Virus record (IMG/VR): IMGVR_UViG_3300020214_002198 | Location: 1-22,169 of that record | Direction: 5' to 3' (one strand) | DNA: 22,169 bases | DNA from: a virus | Shown: in pieces, positions 5,148 through 16,255 of the stretch | Layout of the letters: each line of letters begins with the position of its first letter | How positions within the stretch are numbered: position 1 is the first letter of the stretch | The notes under the pieces: generated by a model | Database searches by the model: none | What the model saw: only the letters and a program-made list of their open reading frames with translations | What the model was told of the DNA's origin: nothing | Position numbers and translations under genes: made by a program

Positions 5148-6591
5148 GTGAGAATTTACCAAATCTACATGCCAGACCTTTCAGTGTACGTGAAGTACAA
5201 ATTGCTCGACCCTGATGAAATAAAAGATTTGGTACAAAACTTGTCTACCGACAATCCAGAAGAATTTAAAAAAGGCGTTCTGGACAACGTTGCATTTAAT
5301 CTTAAAACAGATATTGCCGAAGCACTAAGACGGAATGTCAAGAAATGACGCTGAAAGATGCCTAACATCCATATATAACGGATGTGTAATGTTAAACCCA
5401 GGTTTGGATATAGATAGTTGGGTTTCTTTAGCAAATCCAGATTTTTATGATCCTACATTTTTTAACAATAATGTGGATCTAGAAAACTTACCAATAGATT
5501 TTGAAAAAGTAAAAAAATTTATTAACGATAAAAGAAGCAATACTAGACATCAAGAAACAAAAATAAAACAAAGAAGGATAACAAAACAAAAGTTTCTTGG
5601 TTTAGAAGATTATCTTAGATCTCAGGTGATAGGCCAAGATGAAGCCATAAAAGAAGTTGTCAATGCCTTGAAAAGGTCACAAGTTGGATTATCTGACGAG
5701 AATAGGCCTTTAGGAATTTTTCTTTTTGCAGGAGCTTCTGGTGTTGGAAAAACCCATCTTGCGGCTGCCGTATCTAGCTACCTATTTGGCGAAAAATCCC
5801 AAATGGTAAGAATCGATTGTGGAGAATATCAGCACAAGCATGAAAATCAAAAACTTATAGGTTCACCGCCTGGGTATGTCGGGCACGATGAAGGCGGCCA
5901 CCTTGTGAATATGATGAAAAAAAATCCAAATACCGTTGTTCTTTTAGACGAAGTGGAAAAGGCACATTCCGACTTATGGAATACTTTTTTAAGAGTTTTT
6001 GAAGATGGTATCCTAACAGACTCTAAAGGAGAACAAATAAGTTTTAAAAATTCAATAATTATATTAACAACTAATTTAGGTAACGAAAAAACCGTTAATC
6101 ATCTGACTTCAGCCGGTGCCGGTTTTACTAGAAATATAGATGCAAAACTTACGACTTCAGAGATACCGCAAAGATCAATGGTTGAGAAAAACAGCGTGGA
6201 GGCGGTAAAGAAATATTTTAGGCCAGAGTTTTTGAACAGGCTTGATAAAATGATTGTCTTTAACTATTTGTCTTATCAAAACTTGATTGACATAGGAAAA
6301 CTTGAAATGTACAAAGTCGTAGATAAATTATCAAAGAAAGGCTTTATTGCCAGTTACACTGACGATGTTATCGACGCATTAATTAAAAAGGGGGTTGATA
6401 GTGTCCAGGGTGCACGAGGTATCTCAAAGGTAAGAAGAGATCTTATAGAGACACCTTTGGCAGATATCTTAATGCAAACAGTAATGCCACGCGGTTCCAA
6501 ATTTGAAATAGCTTTTTCGGAGAATGAGTTTATATTTAAGACAATTAAACCTAAAAGAAAACAATCAAAATACTCTACATCGCAGATTTAA
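5148..6591 (+). CDS. ClpB/ClpA-like AAA+ ATPase, joined by one CGG +1 shift
   Basis: The gene reads as two pieces: 5148-5330, then, after passing over C5331 of an in-frame AGA CGG, 5332-6591 (480 residues in total). The start is GTG 5148; ATG 5169 is the alternative. A roughly 150-residue unique N-terminus precedes one AAA+ module of the Clp D2 type: GASGVGKT (residues 195-202), the substrate-pore loop GSPPGYVGHDEGG, Walker B VVLLDEVEKA (Asp267, Glu268), the sensor TTNLG, the arginine-finger region RPEFLNRLD, and the C-terminal D2-small domain with GARG. Clp unfoldases remodel or feed proteins to proteases; only one ATPase domain is present here. No ClpP or LGF-type tripod is evident, so a stand-alone remodelling role in virion assembly is possible. 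Confidence 0.85.
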
Positions 6592-6636
6592 TGTTTACTA
6601 TTTTAATATAATTTTTAACTATTTAAAGGAATACAC

Positions 6637-7034
6637 ATGCCAAGAACAAGACCAATAATACCAGCGTTATCAGGTTTAAGGCGTCGGTTTGCGCGGCACT
6701 GCTGGTGGTACATCTACCCAGCAACAAGCCGGCACTGCAAGTTTCATGGGCAACTTAGCTGATCGAGGATTTCGTTACGCTGTAGGATCAAAAGGTAAAA
6801 TGATAGGAGACCCAAGTCAGGCGCGGTCGTGTCGGCGCTACACTGCCTGCAGGACTTAGAAGAACAAAAGGATTTGGACCATTGTCAACTCAGCAAATGG
6901 ATAAAGCCATATATGCTAGGGGTGGTAAAAGAATTGCTGCAGCAGTGGCAATGGGATATATGGGTGCGGGATACATAAAAAGAACAAAATCTGGACTTCC
7001 GAAAGGAAGAGTTCAGGGAATGTATAAATACTAA
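6637..7034 (+). CDS. Small basic protein recoverable only by CGG +1 reading
   Basis: ATG 6637 follows AAAGGA by six bases. In-frame CGG occurs at 6685 and 6824. Passing over the C at each gives one uninterrupted 131-residue frame ending TAA at 7032-7034; conventional reading finds no gene here. The protein is basic and Gly/Ala-rich (for example TAGGTSTQQQAGTASF), with a weakly hydrophobic segment near residues 100-115 (RIAAAVAMGYMGAGYI). Its N-terminal MPR and basic, small-residue composition resemble the next gene and those at 13153 and 13964, suggesting a set of minor or internal virion proteins. No family was recognised. Confidence 0.75.
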
Positions 7035-7052
7035 AAACGGAGATTGTTGCCG

Positions 7053-7776
7053 ATGCCAAGAGGAAATCCATTAGGTTATTTTGGTTCAGTAATTAATACT
7101 GCAACCACAAAATATCTTGACGACCGTGGTCTCTCCGCTTTTGAACGGTCGAAGGAAAATGGGTCCGCTTGGCGAACGTGCAAGAAATTTTCTTAGGTCA
7201 GGACAACCTGGTGGCCTTAGAAGCAGAGGACTAAAAGTAGCCAAACGAGTTATGGAATTTAGAGGAAGAGGTTTAGGTAGGGCTGGAGATATGGGGCAGG
7301 GTGTATATACTACCTCGGAAGCTTTTCGTACAAGGACACATGCGATTGCTGGAGGGCCATTGAATCCTCAAGTTGGTGGAATCGGGGGGAATCCTAGGGG
7401 TCTTATATTGGGAGATTTTGATAATCCAGTTAGTCCGAGAATGAGAATTAACATTGATCCAGCAAATGCTAGCAATGGTGTGAGATATAGAATACAAGGG
7501 TATGAGCCAAGAAGGGGTTTTTCAACAACTGGAACACATCGCGGAGGCACAGCTGGCCAATTTATGTCAAACAACGCGGCACTGCAAACGATAAGAAACA
7601 GAAACAGAAGAATGATGGGGTATGCCGGCCTTGCAACAGGAATGGGCGTTGCTTCTGCCGTTACAACAAGCAGCACAGCAGCATACAACAGAACTTATGC
7701 AGGCCCATCTGCGGCAATGAGAAGAGAAGGAGTTAACCCAATACAGACACCGAGAGGATTGGGAAGAAACGCATAA
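7053..7776 (+). CDS. Basic Gly/Arg-rich probable virion protein, one CGG +1 shift
   Basis: ATG 7053 (MPRGNPLGYFGSVIN) lies ten bases after GGAG. The single in-frame CGG at 7146 follows GAA; passing over its C enters the frame that runs to TAA at 7776, for 240 residues. In zero frame the gene would end shortly after CGG. The protein is rich in Arg and Gly, contains MRINIDPANAS and RYRIQGYEPRRG segments, and has a C-terminal hydrophobic stretch near residues 187-205 (MMGYAGLATGMGVASAVTT). Genes with this composition in the same operon suggest a structural or internal virion role. The function is unknown. Confidence 0.75.
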
Positions 7777-7799
7777 AACAACAGAAAGTGAAAAACGAT

Positions 7800-8213
7800 A
7801 TGAGTGATTGGAAAATATATTTAAATAAAAACGGAGATTTTGAATTAGCAAATTTTTTGTATAAAACAATAAACAGTTTAATGAAACAATCATTAGACAT
7901 GGGAACGCTTTTGTCTAGTGACCAACAAAAGTTAAGAGCATACAAAGAGCAGACAAAAAAACTGTTTAAAGACAAATGGTTTGACGTTGCAGAAGCTTTA
8001 GAATTTTTTGGCATAATAGAAAAGTGTACGTGCAGTTCTTATGAAAAAGATTCTTATTGCGAAGTCTGCAAAGGTGCTAGGTACATAACTAGTTCTTTTT
8101 TGTCTCCGGATTCTATGAGAGAGATAGGCGTTTTTACCAACGCTGGATTAAGCGCAGAGCTGGCTGATAAGCTTCAAAGAAGTTTGCAGCAAGCAATAAG
8201 CGATTTATCTTGA
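7800..8213 (+). CDS. Cys-cluster protein of unknown function
   Basis: This is a 137-residue protein; I take ATG 7800 as start (an in-frame GTG at 7788 is possible). The N-terminal two thirds are helical and charged. A CxC...CxxC cluster at about residues 77-90 (CTCSSYEKDSYCEVCKG) should bind one zinc. It ends TGA at 8211-8213, immediately before the GTG of the next gene. There is no in-frame CGG, so no shift is needed; out-of-frame CGG occurs without effect. It lies within the late operon between basic virion-type proteins and the Cys-rich genes at 8215 and 8390. Confidence 0.65.
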   Translation: MSDWKIYLNKNGDFELANFLYKTINSLMKQSLDMGTLLSSDQQKLRAYKEQTKKLFKDKWFDVAEALEFFGIIEKCTCSSYEKDSYCEVCKGARYITSSFLSPDSMREIGVFTNAGLSAELADKLQRSLQQAISDLS

Positions 8214-8214
8214 T

Positions 8215-8397
8215 GTGAATTGTGAGAGGTGTGAGTCAAAAATGATTTTTATTTCTGAAAATGTTTCTTTCCCCAAAGAAACGCTTATGCTTTGCGAAAC
8301 AAGGGATTTTTACTGTACACGTTGCAGATGCTCAAAAACAGAAAAATACGTCAATGGAGAGATGAGATCTGTGGATTGGGTTGATTTCAATGGCTAA
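8215..8397 (+). CDS. Small zinc-ribbon protein
   Basis: This is a 60-residue protein beginning with GTG at 8215, one base after the preceding stop, and ending TAA at 8395-8397. It shows CERC at residues 3-6 and a second CTRC-type knuckle near residue 35, with an extra Cys on each side, fitting a zinc ribbon. Translation is probably coupled on both sides, since the next ATG (8390) overlaps its end. Function unknown; no in-frame CGG. Confidence 0.6.
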   Translation: MNCERCESKMIFISENVSFPKETLMLCETRDFYCTRCRCSKTEKYVNGEMRSVDWVDFNG

Positions 8398-9121
8398 TAT
8401 AGAAAAAAGCGACAAAAAAGCTTTTATGAAAAATTTTGAATCTTTGAGACCAGATTTATTTTTTCCGCAAGAATGGACTGATGAACAAAAAGAAAAGGTG
8501 TCTGATTTAATTAGACCGCAAAAAACAAGAACATCTATGTTTGCATCTATACCAATGCGATGCGAAGCCGAAAGATGTATCTTTGCTTCTACCTGTCCAT
8601 TACACAAAGAGTCACTTGCCCCCAAAGGCGATCCTTGTCCAATTGAAATGTCAATGGTTTCTCAGTTTACATACGAGTACATGGATCAGCTAGAAGTAAG
8701 TCCGGATAATCTCGTTGAAGTTTCGATGGTTCGAGATTTGGTAGATCAAGAAATACAATATATGAGAAAAACAAAACTTTTAGCTAAAGAACATTTTGTA
8801 CAAGAAAACATCATAGGAATAGATTCAAATACCGGAGAACCTATATTAAGAAAAGAATTACATCTTGCAGTAGAGCTAGAAGACAGACTTCATAAAAGAA
8901 GAAAAGATCTTAGAAACCAACTTTTAGCAACACGAGAGGCGAGAGCTAAAGCTGGCCAATCGCAACTAGATACAGCCAAAGCCATATCGGATATAATAGA
9001 TAAAGTGCAATCAATAGAGTTAGAAAGAGAAAAACTTTTGAAGAAAAAATTGGGAGTGATTGATATCGATTCGTATATTGAAGAATCTAAGCAAGAGGAA
9101 CTACCCAATGCCGAGAAATAG
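8390..9121 (+). CDS. Cys-cluster and coiled-coil protein
   Basis: This is a 243-residue protein. I choose ATG 8390, which overlaps the previous stop, rather than the TTG nine bases earlier. An N-terminal region contains four cysteines (CEAERCIFASTC and DPC, about residues 59-87) that could hold a metal or iron-sulfur cluster. Residues from about 150 onward are a long charged helix, probably coiled coil (LEDRLHKRRKDLRNQLLATR). It ends TAG at 9119-9121, overlapping the start of the giant gene at 9108. Its place ahead of virion genes would suit a DNA-packaging or scaffold partner, but no family signature confirms that. No in-frame CGG. Confidence 0.6.
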   Translation: MANIEKSDKKAFMKNFESLRPDLFFPQEWTDEQKEKVSDLIRPQKTRTSMFASIPMRCEAERCIFASTCPLHKESLAPKGDPCPIEMSMVSQFTYEYMDQLEVSPDNLVEVSMVRDLVDQEIQYMRKTKLLAKEHFVQENIIGIDSNTGEPILRKELHLAVELEDRLHKRRKDLRNQLLATREARAKAGQSQLDTAKAISDIIDKVQSIELEREKLLKKKLGVIDIDSYIEESKQEELPNAEK

Positions 9122-12100
9122 AATAATACACAACACAAAAAAAAATCTAATTGAACAATTTAGAGGTGTGAGAGGTGCACGGCGGTGCTCTTGCACCATC
9201 TACTGCAATATCGAATAGAATAAGGGGCAGTGCTGCAGAAATAGAAGGGCTTTTTGGTACTCCACAGCAGTTTATGCATAAATATGAAAATTTTCAAAAA
9301 ATATACATAAGTGCTTTACAGGATCCTAAGAATTTAGTGTATAATCCTGATCCGGCAAGACTTCAAACAGCGTTGAGGCGGAGAATCTATAGATTTTGGT
9401 CTTTTAAACTACAAAGTGTCTAGAAGATTGAAAGAATTTTATAACCAAGAAATTGTTGGTTTACAAAACGTAATGCAAAAGTTTGGAATGCCGGGAATTG
9501 CTCTTCCATCTGCAAACTTGTATGCAGCGCATATGAAGTATGACGTTGATTTAAGTAGTCCGCAAGTCCATCCAGCAATGGCATTAATGAATGCCAGACA
9601 TTTTAATATAGATCCAGCTAAAAGCTTAATTGATTCAATGATTGCGTCCGCAGCATCGCCAATGACTTTTAATCAGCTTGTTTCTGGAATGGCACAATTA
9701 AGGCCTGATCGGAACTTACGACCCAATGGGTATCAGGCCCGCAGCAGGTTCGGTAAAACGCATGTTAATGATAGACTCTGAAACAACTGGTTTGGGGGCA
9801 TTGTCTAGAATAAGATCTCTATCATCTACAGGTATCACGGTAAGAGATAACGGCGGAATAAGTATTGGTGATACCAGAAGTAGGGTATTTTTTAGGCAAC
9901 CAGGAATGGAAGGGGGGCTAATAAGAATTCCAGCTACTGGTGAAGTAGTTTCTCTAGGTCAGGGTCTTCCTGGGCAAGAAATTCCTGCAGGTGCAGCAGC
10001 AGACATAATAGATGTCGTCACTAATCCAGAACAGGCAAGAACCAGGTTAGCTCAAGAGCTGACAGATTATTTGTCGTACGATGCAATTGCGTTCAAAAAT
10101 GCAAGATTCGACGTCGAACAATTAATGACCACTGCAAGGTCAATGCCAGGTTTTGAAACTGATCAAAATTTGAAACAAGCGCTTACAGCATTTTCTGAAA
10201 GAATTACCAACGATCCTCATTTTATAGTTGACGTAGATTTTTCAGGTAGAGTGTACATGCGGAAGAAAAATACAAGAAAGAATGCAAGGATTTGTTGCGC
10301 AAGCAATACTTGATCCTTCTTCCGAACAAGCAAGATATCTACAGTCGGGAGGAATCTCGTTGTTCGATAACCGGATCAGCACTGTACTCAGGCATGGATG
10401 CAATGCCGGAAGAAGTAAGAAGTGCGGTTGTTAATCTACTGTACAATAAGTCAGGTTTTTTTGCATCAAGAGAATTATTTGAGCAGATGACCATAGGGGG
10501 AAGATTTACTCCTCAATCCATGGACAACCTGGCTGCAATAAGCAATATATTCGAACTTATACATGAAGAAGCAGTTGACGGAGGGCCAGATCAAAACGCT
10601 GCAAGAAGAGTAATGCAAATGATAAGTCAGGGATCTCACATTGCAGAAACTGACGTTTATTTGTCGGGTTTTTATGCAAAGTATGTTCAAACTCGGACAG
10701 CTTGATTTTTCTCCGGAAAATTTAGATCATCTTCCTACAAACAGAAGAAATTTCATAAACTTTGCTAGAGATGCAATAGTAAAATCTAGCGCACCAACTT
10801 TGACTACCGATGTATCGATGAAATACATAACTACTGCAGGATTGGATTTCATCACATCCGATGTCGGTTTACAAAGATCAATTGTTAGGGCAGAATTAAC
10901 TTCACTATATACTAGACCGGAAATAAGGTCGATAGCAGAAGAAATAATTCAAGCTCAAATAGCTCAAGATGCAGCTTTAGGTTTGTCAGTTAGTCCAATA
11001 ACTGCACAGCAAATAACCGCAAAAGCAAATGAAATACAAGATTTAACTGGAAGAATATCATTCAACCCGGAAACTAGATCTTACGAATTTCAATCAACAG
11101 AAAGAGCGTTTTTAACATCTAGGGCAGATACTTTGGAAACATACAGAAGAACTGTCGACATGCCAAGAGCGAGAGATTATGTTAGAGAAAATATTCAAAG
11201 ATCTATTGATCCAACCTATAACGTAACTCAAAACTTTCGGAGCAGGAATATCTGGGACAAGTAATCCGTATCTTTCTAGACAGGTAAGATCCGGTTTGAC
11301 ATATGGTGATTTGTCTGTTTTGGAACAATCTAGGCTTTTGAGAGATTTTTCGTATGGTGGAGCCGAAGGAATAGTTTTAACTGATCACCTTGGGTTAAAC
11401 AATGCAGGACTCGTCAGGCCAATGTTTTCTAGCGATACGATGCAAGATACATTGTCACAAATAGACGACGCTTCTTTGATTCAAACGATGACTGCTTTAA
11501 CTAGAGAACTTCCAAGAGAAGCATCTTTGCGACAAGAGCTCTTAAGAGATGGAAGACACCTACCCGATGCTGGGTATGGCGAGTTGATTAGGAGAACTAG
11601 TGAGTCCGGAGGAATAGAAAGATTGGCAAGAGTAGCAGCAGGTATAGGAAGCCCGTATGCTTCACAGGATCTGGCTACTAAAGCTCTTAACTTGGAAATA
11701 TCAAAATCTACTGCAAGACAAGGTATGGCAATTGGTTCAAAAAGAGCAATATCTTTAAGTGGTGCAGCAGGTCCCGATCCTTTTAGGTTTGTTAAACATT
11801 CAGGAATTCTTTCAGAATTGGGAATGAGCTATTTTCAACCAAATACAATGGCAAGATTTATGAGTAGATCTGATACCAGTATGGGAACTGGTTCTGTTGG
11901 AAGATCTATTACTCAATCTAAAATTTTAGCAACAAATACAATGACACAAAGAATGAGAGTAAAATACAGAAATGAAACGACACGGTCTTCTTGCAGAAGG
12001 GGATCTTTTTGATCTTGCAAGAACACGACCAGGAGCTCGTCTGGTTCAACAAGATGCAGTAGATGCTACAGGCGCTTTGATTCCGGTAGGTGGAGCAGTT

Positions 12101-13136
12101 AGCGTAGACCAAACAACTAATGTGACTGCAGGGTCCCTCAATAGGGCCAGGCTTTCTAAAGTTGCTGGTGAACATGGAGAAATGTTCAATATTTATATTG
12201 CCGGAGAAGGAACAACCACCGAAGAAGCACAAATACTCGCAGATTCCATGGTGCAGGCCGCAAGAGAAGAAGTTACCAGTCTTGATTCGCGATTGCTTGA
12301 CGCGGATGATTTAGTAGATATAGATCCAGAAGAAATACGACACATGCAGAGTAGTTTAGAAGAAACAAGATCTTTTTTAGCCGGAATAGATGCACCCTTT
12401 GATCCTGATGATCCCGAAAGTCACGCAAGAACGCAACTGGTTGAAACATTAAAAAGTCAACGGAGTTTCCATTGGGACAATAAGCGGTGATCCCGCAAGG
12501 GGAATAGAAGATGCAGTCAGGCAAGTTAGCGTTACTCCTGAAATGGATACGTTATTGGGTAATAGAACGGCAAGAGTTATTAATATAGGTGACGAAGGAG
12601 CAATACTTTCACCTTTCGAAAGATCAGACTTGGCAACGGACGCCACAGGAGCAGCGAGAGACGCATTGGAAGCTGCAACAGAAAATGCCGCAAGAGACTC
12701 ACAAGCAGTAACGGTAGCCAATGCCTTAAGTGATGCAATAGATGAAAGGGGTATTGCTTCTGATATAAGTCAAGAAATGGATAATTTAAGAATTGGAAGA
12801 ACATTTAATGATAGATTTGGCTCTACTTTAAGGGCATATCAAAGATATAAAAAACCGGTGGCAATTGGTTTGGCGGCACTAACTGCCGTTGGTGTTGGTT
12901 ACTATGGTTACAAGAAAATAAGTAAAAGACAAGAATACGACGAAACGATGGAAGAACAGCCCACGATGCCAGCGATGGCTCCAAGGCAGGATTTGATGAT
13001 GGAGGAATCTTCAATGTCGCCGTATTCAAGAATACAAGATCCTCTTTCCACTGCTGGAGTAGTTGGAAATTTGGATAGAAGAAAAATTAATCATACTGCA
13101 ATGGGTCCAAATAAATATGATTATTTATTTAGTTAA
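9108..13136 (+). CDS. Giant virion-type protein with DnaQ-like exonuclease motifs; nine CGG +1 sites
   Basis: ATG 9108 follows an AGAGGA site. In-frame CGG at 9180, 9379, 9710, 10260, 10372, 10694, 11238, 11983 and 12461 each switches the frame by +1. Passing over nine Cs gives one 1339-residue frame (4029 nt minus 9 is divisible by three) to TAA 13136. Around residues 218-375 it carries a DEDD-exonuclease set: MLMIDSETTG (Asp222, Glu224), NARFD (Asp334) and HFIVD (His370, Asp374). The ExoIII spacing is slightly short, so activity is uncertain. A membrane-like segment near residues 1245-1260 (VAIGLAALTAVGVGYYGY) and a Met/Pro-rich tail follow. The size and operon position suggest an internal or ejected virion protein. 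Conventional reading yields ten fragments. Confidence 0.85.
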
Positions 13137-13152
13137 ATTACGGAGAAATGTT

Positions 13153-13961
13153 ATGCCAACAATAAGACAAATGGCGGGTAGGGCAGCGAATTTCATATCG
13201 CGTCGTATGCGCCCTGTTTCTGGTCCACCAACACCTTTGGGGCATAGGGTTGGAAGATTTGCTGGTCGCATGGGTGCGGTTGGTCGAGCCGTATCCAATG
13301 CTCCTGGTGTTAAGAAAGCTGGAATGGGCCTACTTATTGGTGGCGCAGCAGTGGCTGGATTGGTCGCAGGTACAAAGCCTGCTTTTGACGCTGCTCAGGA
13401 TGTGGCTTTTGATGATCCGGAAGCAGACAGAAAATTTACTGGACAAGATTTTGGTCCTGGTTTTTATGCTTCTCAAATGGTTGGTGGACCGGTTGCATCG
13501 GCGGGTAGAGTGCTTTCTCCTTTGGGTGCTGGGGGTAGAGCTAAAGCCGCTTTCATGACTGGGGTTGGCGGAATTGCCGCAACCGCTGGAGGTATTTCTT
13601 TGGCGGCAGGAGGTTTTGGTGCAATTCGGAGTATCAAAAGGTTTAGACAAAATCAAAGATAGATTTATCAATAGGCCGATAAATACCGGTGCAGCAAGAA
13701 TTATTGGTTCTTTAGGCAGAAGCAGTGTAAAAATGGGTGGTGCACTTAGTCTGACTGCTGCAGGGGTTGCTGCTGGTGGATTATATATGGCTAAAAAAAG
13801 TTTTGATAGAACAGCTCGAAGAATGCAAGACAATCCATATGTTGATCAAAGAAGAAGAATGCAAGGTCAAAATATAAATGATACTCCGTCGATAAGAAGA
13901 AGACTTGGTGCTTCGGGTGAAATGGTTTTACGGAATGCAAAACGCTAGAAGAGGATATTAA
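13153..13961 (+). CDS. Hydrophobic Gly/Ala-rich protein, two CGG +1 shifts
   Basis: ATG 13153 lies after GGAGAAAT. The N-terminus MPTIRQMAGRAANFISRRMR is basic. In-frame CGG at 13627 is a compulsory shift joining two long frames. A second at 13931, near the C-terminus, changes the ending from stop 13948 to TAA 13959-13961, two bases before the next ATG. The total is 268 residues. Three hydrophobic Gly/Ala-rich segments are visible, near residues 57-73, 135-160 and 195-212 (for example GMGLLIGGAAVAGLVAG). It could be a virion protein that enters the host membrane during DNA delivery. That is an inference from composition and neighbours; no family was recognised. Confidence 0.75.
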
Positions 13962-13963
13962 AA

Positions 13964-16252
13964 ATGCCAATTGATCCAATGACACGGTGAAGCTAGATAC
14001 GGCGATGCAACAGAAGTAGAACAAGGTTCTAGTCCTTTTGGTATATGGAGTGAATTTACGGCTCCAACTTCTATTCAAGCTTTTGCGGGCTTCAATGCGA
14101 TGAGGGGTTCAAACACCATAATGAAGGGTGGTTTTCTAGACACCAATAGAACCACCGGAGCCTTTTTTAGAAGAAATGATACCTTAAGAAGATTTACAGG
14201 ATCTGGTTCGACTAGAAGATTAACAGGAACTAGATATGCCGATATGGTTGGTGGCCGATTCAGTCCGGGTTCTTCAGTTTTTGGTGGATTTTTCCAAACC
14301 TTGGGATCAAGAAGAAAAAAAGCTGACTTATCTGTTGGACATGCTTTTAGTAGCGGGACTGGTTTAGCGCAGCTCGATAATGCCGAAGACATAATGAGAG
14401 GTTTGGCTAAAGGTGCCGATGGCGGCATACCGATGCCAAAATCAAGACCTAGATTAGTTAATCACCTTGATCCAAGGTCAATGTTTAGAATGCATTCCAA
14501 TTCTGCAATGATTCAAGCTCCTGGCATGTATTCCCCAGTTGGAGCAATGGCAAGAACTGTTGGTGGATTTGTAAAACATTCTAATATTGGTAAAAAGGTA
14601 ATGGATGAAGCCAGGGCGTATCGTGGAGCTATGTCGGCTAACATTAATGGTACTGTTGGAAGGGGTCTATTAGCAGAAGCAGGTCGAACCAGAGAACAAG
14701 TGCAAGGTATGCTCAGACACAGAGCAGCTGGAGATGATCTTGAGATAATGAGTGGTGGATTTTTTGCTCAGGTTAGAGCTGGCAATAAACAAACGATTCT
14801 AGAAAAGAAAATAGCGGCCAGACAAGCGGCAGGAAAAGATGTAACAAAATTAAGTAAAAGACTTGCACAAGCACAACAATATTCAATAGACGCTGCGCGT
14901 TTTAACAATCCCGGAGTAGACCCTTTTAATACAAAACAAATTACCCTTAGAGAGCTGCAAGCAGCACAGGTAAATGCCAGAACGACTACAGGGAAAAAAG
15001 CTTCGACGTCGATATTTGGAAGCCCAACAACCCATAGAGCTGGTGGTGCTGGATTAGCTAAAGAAGCATATTTTATGGAGGGGGCAGATGATGCGAGCAA
15101 GAGAATTGTCAACCTTTCTAAGACTGCAGGAGGAGGATTTGAAGCTGTTGATGAATTGAGTGGCAATAGAATATCATTGAATAATTCTGTAGGATCTAGC
15201 TTGTATGGATCTCAATCACCGGGCTACAGCGCAAACGTTCTTGCATCGCAACATAGAGGACAGTTAACACAAAGAATGCACGGCTACATACAGGGAGCCA
15301 CAGGTTATGGTAGGGCGGGAGGATTGAGTGGTCAAGCTTTGGCTGGAGCTCAATCGGCGCAAAGAGACATGCAAATGCTCATGGAGATAATGGAAGGCAA
15401 AGGGACTGCAACTAGATCTGGATTTGCTACACGTGCCGGAAAAGTAGCTGATATGCGAGCAGGAAGTGCGACTTTCCAAACAACTGGAAGAGAACTACTT
15501 GATGATATAGCAAAAGTTGGTGCAGACGACATTACCAAGGTGCGGAAGTTTTGCTAATCGAGGCGGCGGCGCAGGAAGAAGAGCTCTTCTTACAGAACAA
15601 GAAATTTTAAAACAATTTGATCCATCAGCCAGAACTCTTCGTAGGCTTGGCGTAGATACCGCCGACGATGCGGCAATGAAGGTGATGGCTCGAACCACCG
15701 CTGATGACATATTTACGATATCATTAGATCGAGCCGGGGGAGCGATGGCAACAAACAGCAGGTTGGCTACTGGCACTGGTGCATTAAAGCCTGTGACTAG
15801 CGAAATAGCAGAAATGACTGCTGGAAGAGTTGCTGGAAAAGAAGTTGCTCATGAGGCATTAGAAAGAGGTCGGAGCAAATCTTTTTAAGATGTATGGAGC
15901 AAAAGGTGGATTTCAGGCTTTAGCTTCAAAACAAGGAGCAAAACTAGCTTTAGCAAGATATGCCTTACCAGCCATGAATATAGCTAATCCAATATTGACC
16001 GCACAAGCGGTGTATGATATAACAAAATTGGTAGCGACAAAAGTAATAGGTGGAGGAGCTAAACTTGCCCGAGACGCCATGAAGTCAATGCAAGGAACAA
16101 TTAATAAACCAGCATTTGGAATGGGATATGTAGATAATGAAGTAGCGGCAACCTCAAGAGCAAGAGGAGTGATGGCAATACAAAACTCAAGACTAAATGC
16201 AAGAAGCGCATTGGGGTCCGAAGGCGGAATGCTTGCCGCGCACTTCGGTTAA
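13964..16252 (+). CDS. Probable virion protein, three CGG +1 sites, first at codon 8
   Basis: ATG 13964 follows AGAGGA. Codon 8 is CGG (13985) and the next zero-frame triplet is TGA, so conventional translation gives an eight-residue peptide. Passing over the C opens a frame that continues through CGG at 15543 and 15871 to TAA at 16250-16252, 761 residues. The protein is basic, Gly/Ala/Arg-rich and has segments such as GAMARTVGGFVKHSNIGKKV and helical regions with Gln and Lys. A short hydrophobic stretch near the C-terminus (ALPAMNIANPILTAQAV) may contact membrane. No enzyme motif was seen. Its place directly before terL and its similarity in style to the 13153 protein suggest a structural or ejection role. 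Confidence 0.78.
13985..13990 (+). other. CGG +1 site directly followed by TGA
   Basis: This in-frame CGG is codon 8 of the 761-residue gene and is followed at once by TGA. Any ribosome that reads CGG normally stops after eight residues, so expression depends almost entirely on the shift. Post-shift reading is GGT GAA GCT. Confidence 0.8.
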
Positions 16253-16255
16253 ATT

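Noticed and set aside
7368-7893. Long leftward frames opposite the 7053-7776 gene
   Set aside because: They are antisense shadows of a Gly/Arg-rich gene, with no binding sites, Cys- or Ser-rich translation and no operon context.
8390-9121. Amber reassignment (TAG as glutamine) across the whole window
   Set aside because: TAG ends genes at 9119-9121 and 3058-3060 in places where overlaps with neighbouring genes make a normal stop the simplest reading, and no late gene contains an internal in-frame TAG once the CGG rule is applied.
9175-12490. Series of separate small overlapping genes in 9.1-13.1 kb
   Set aside because: The fragments lack their own ribosome binding sites and natural starts, and the protein motifs and composition continue across each CGG.
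9108-13136. Introns, inteins or translational bypass elements splitting the giant gene
   Set aside because: Each junction needs removal of exactly one base; there is no inserted sequence to splice or bypass.
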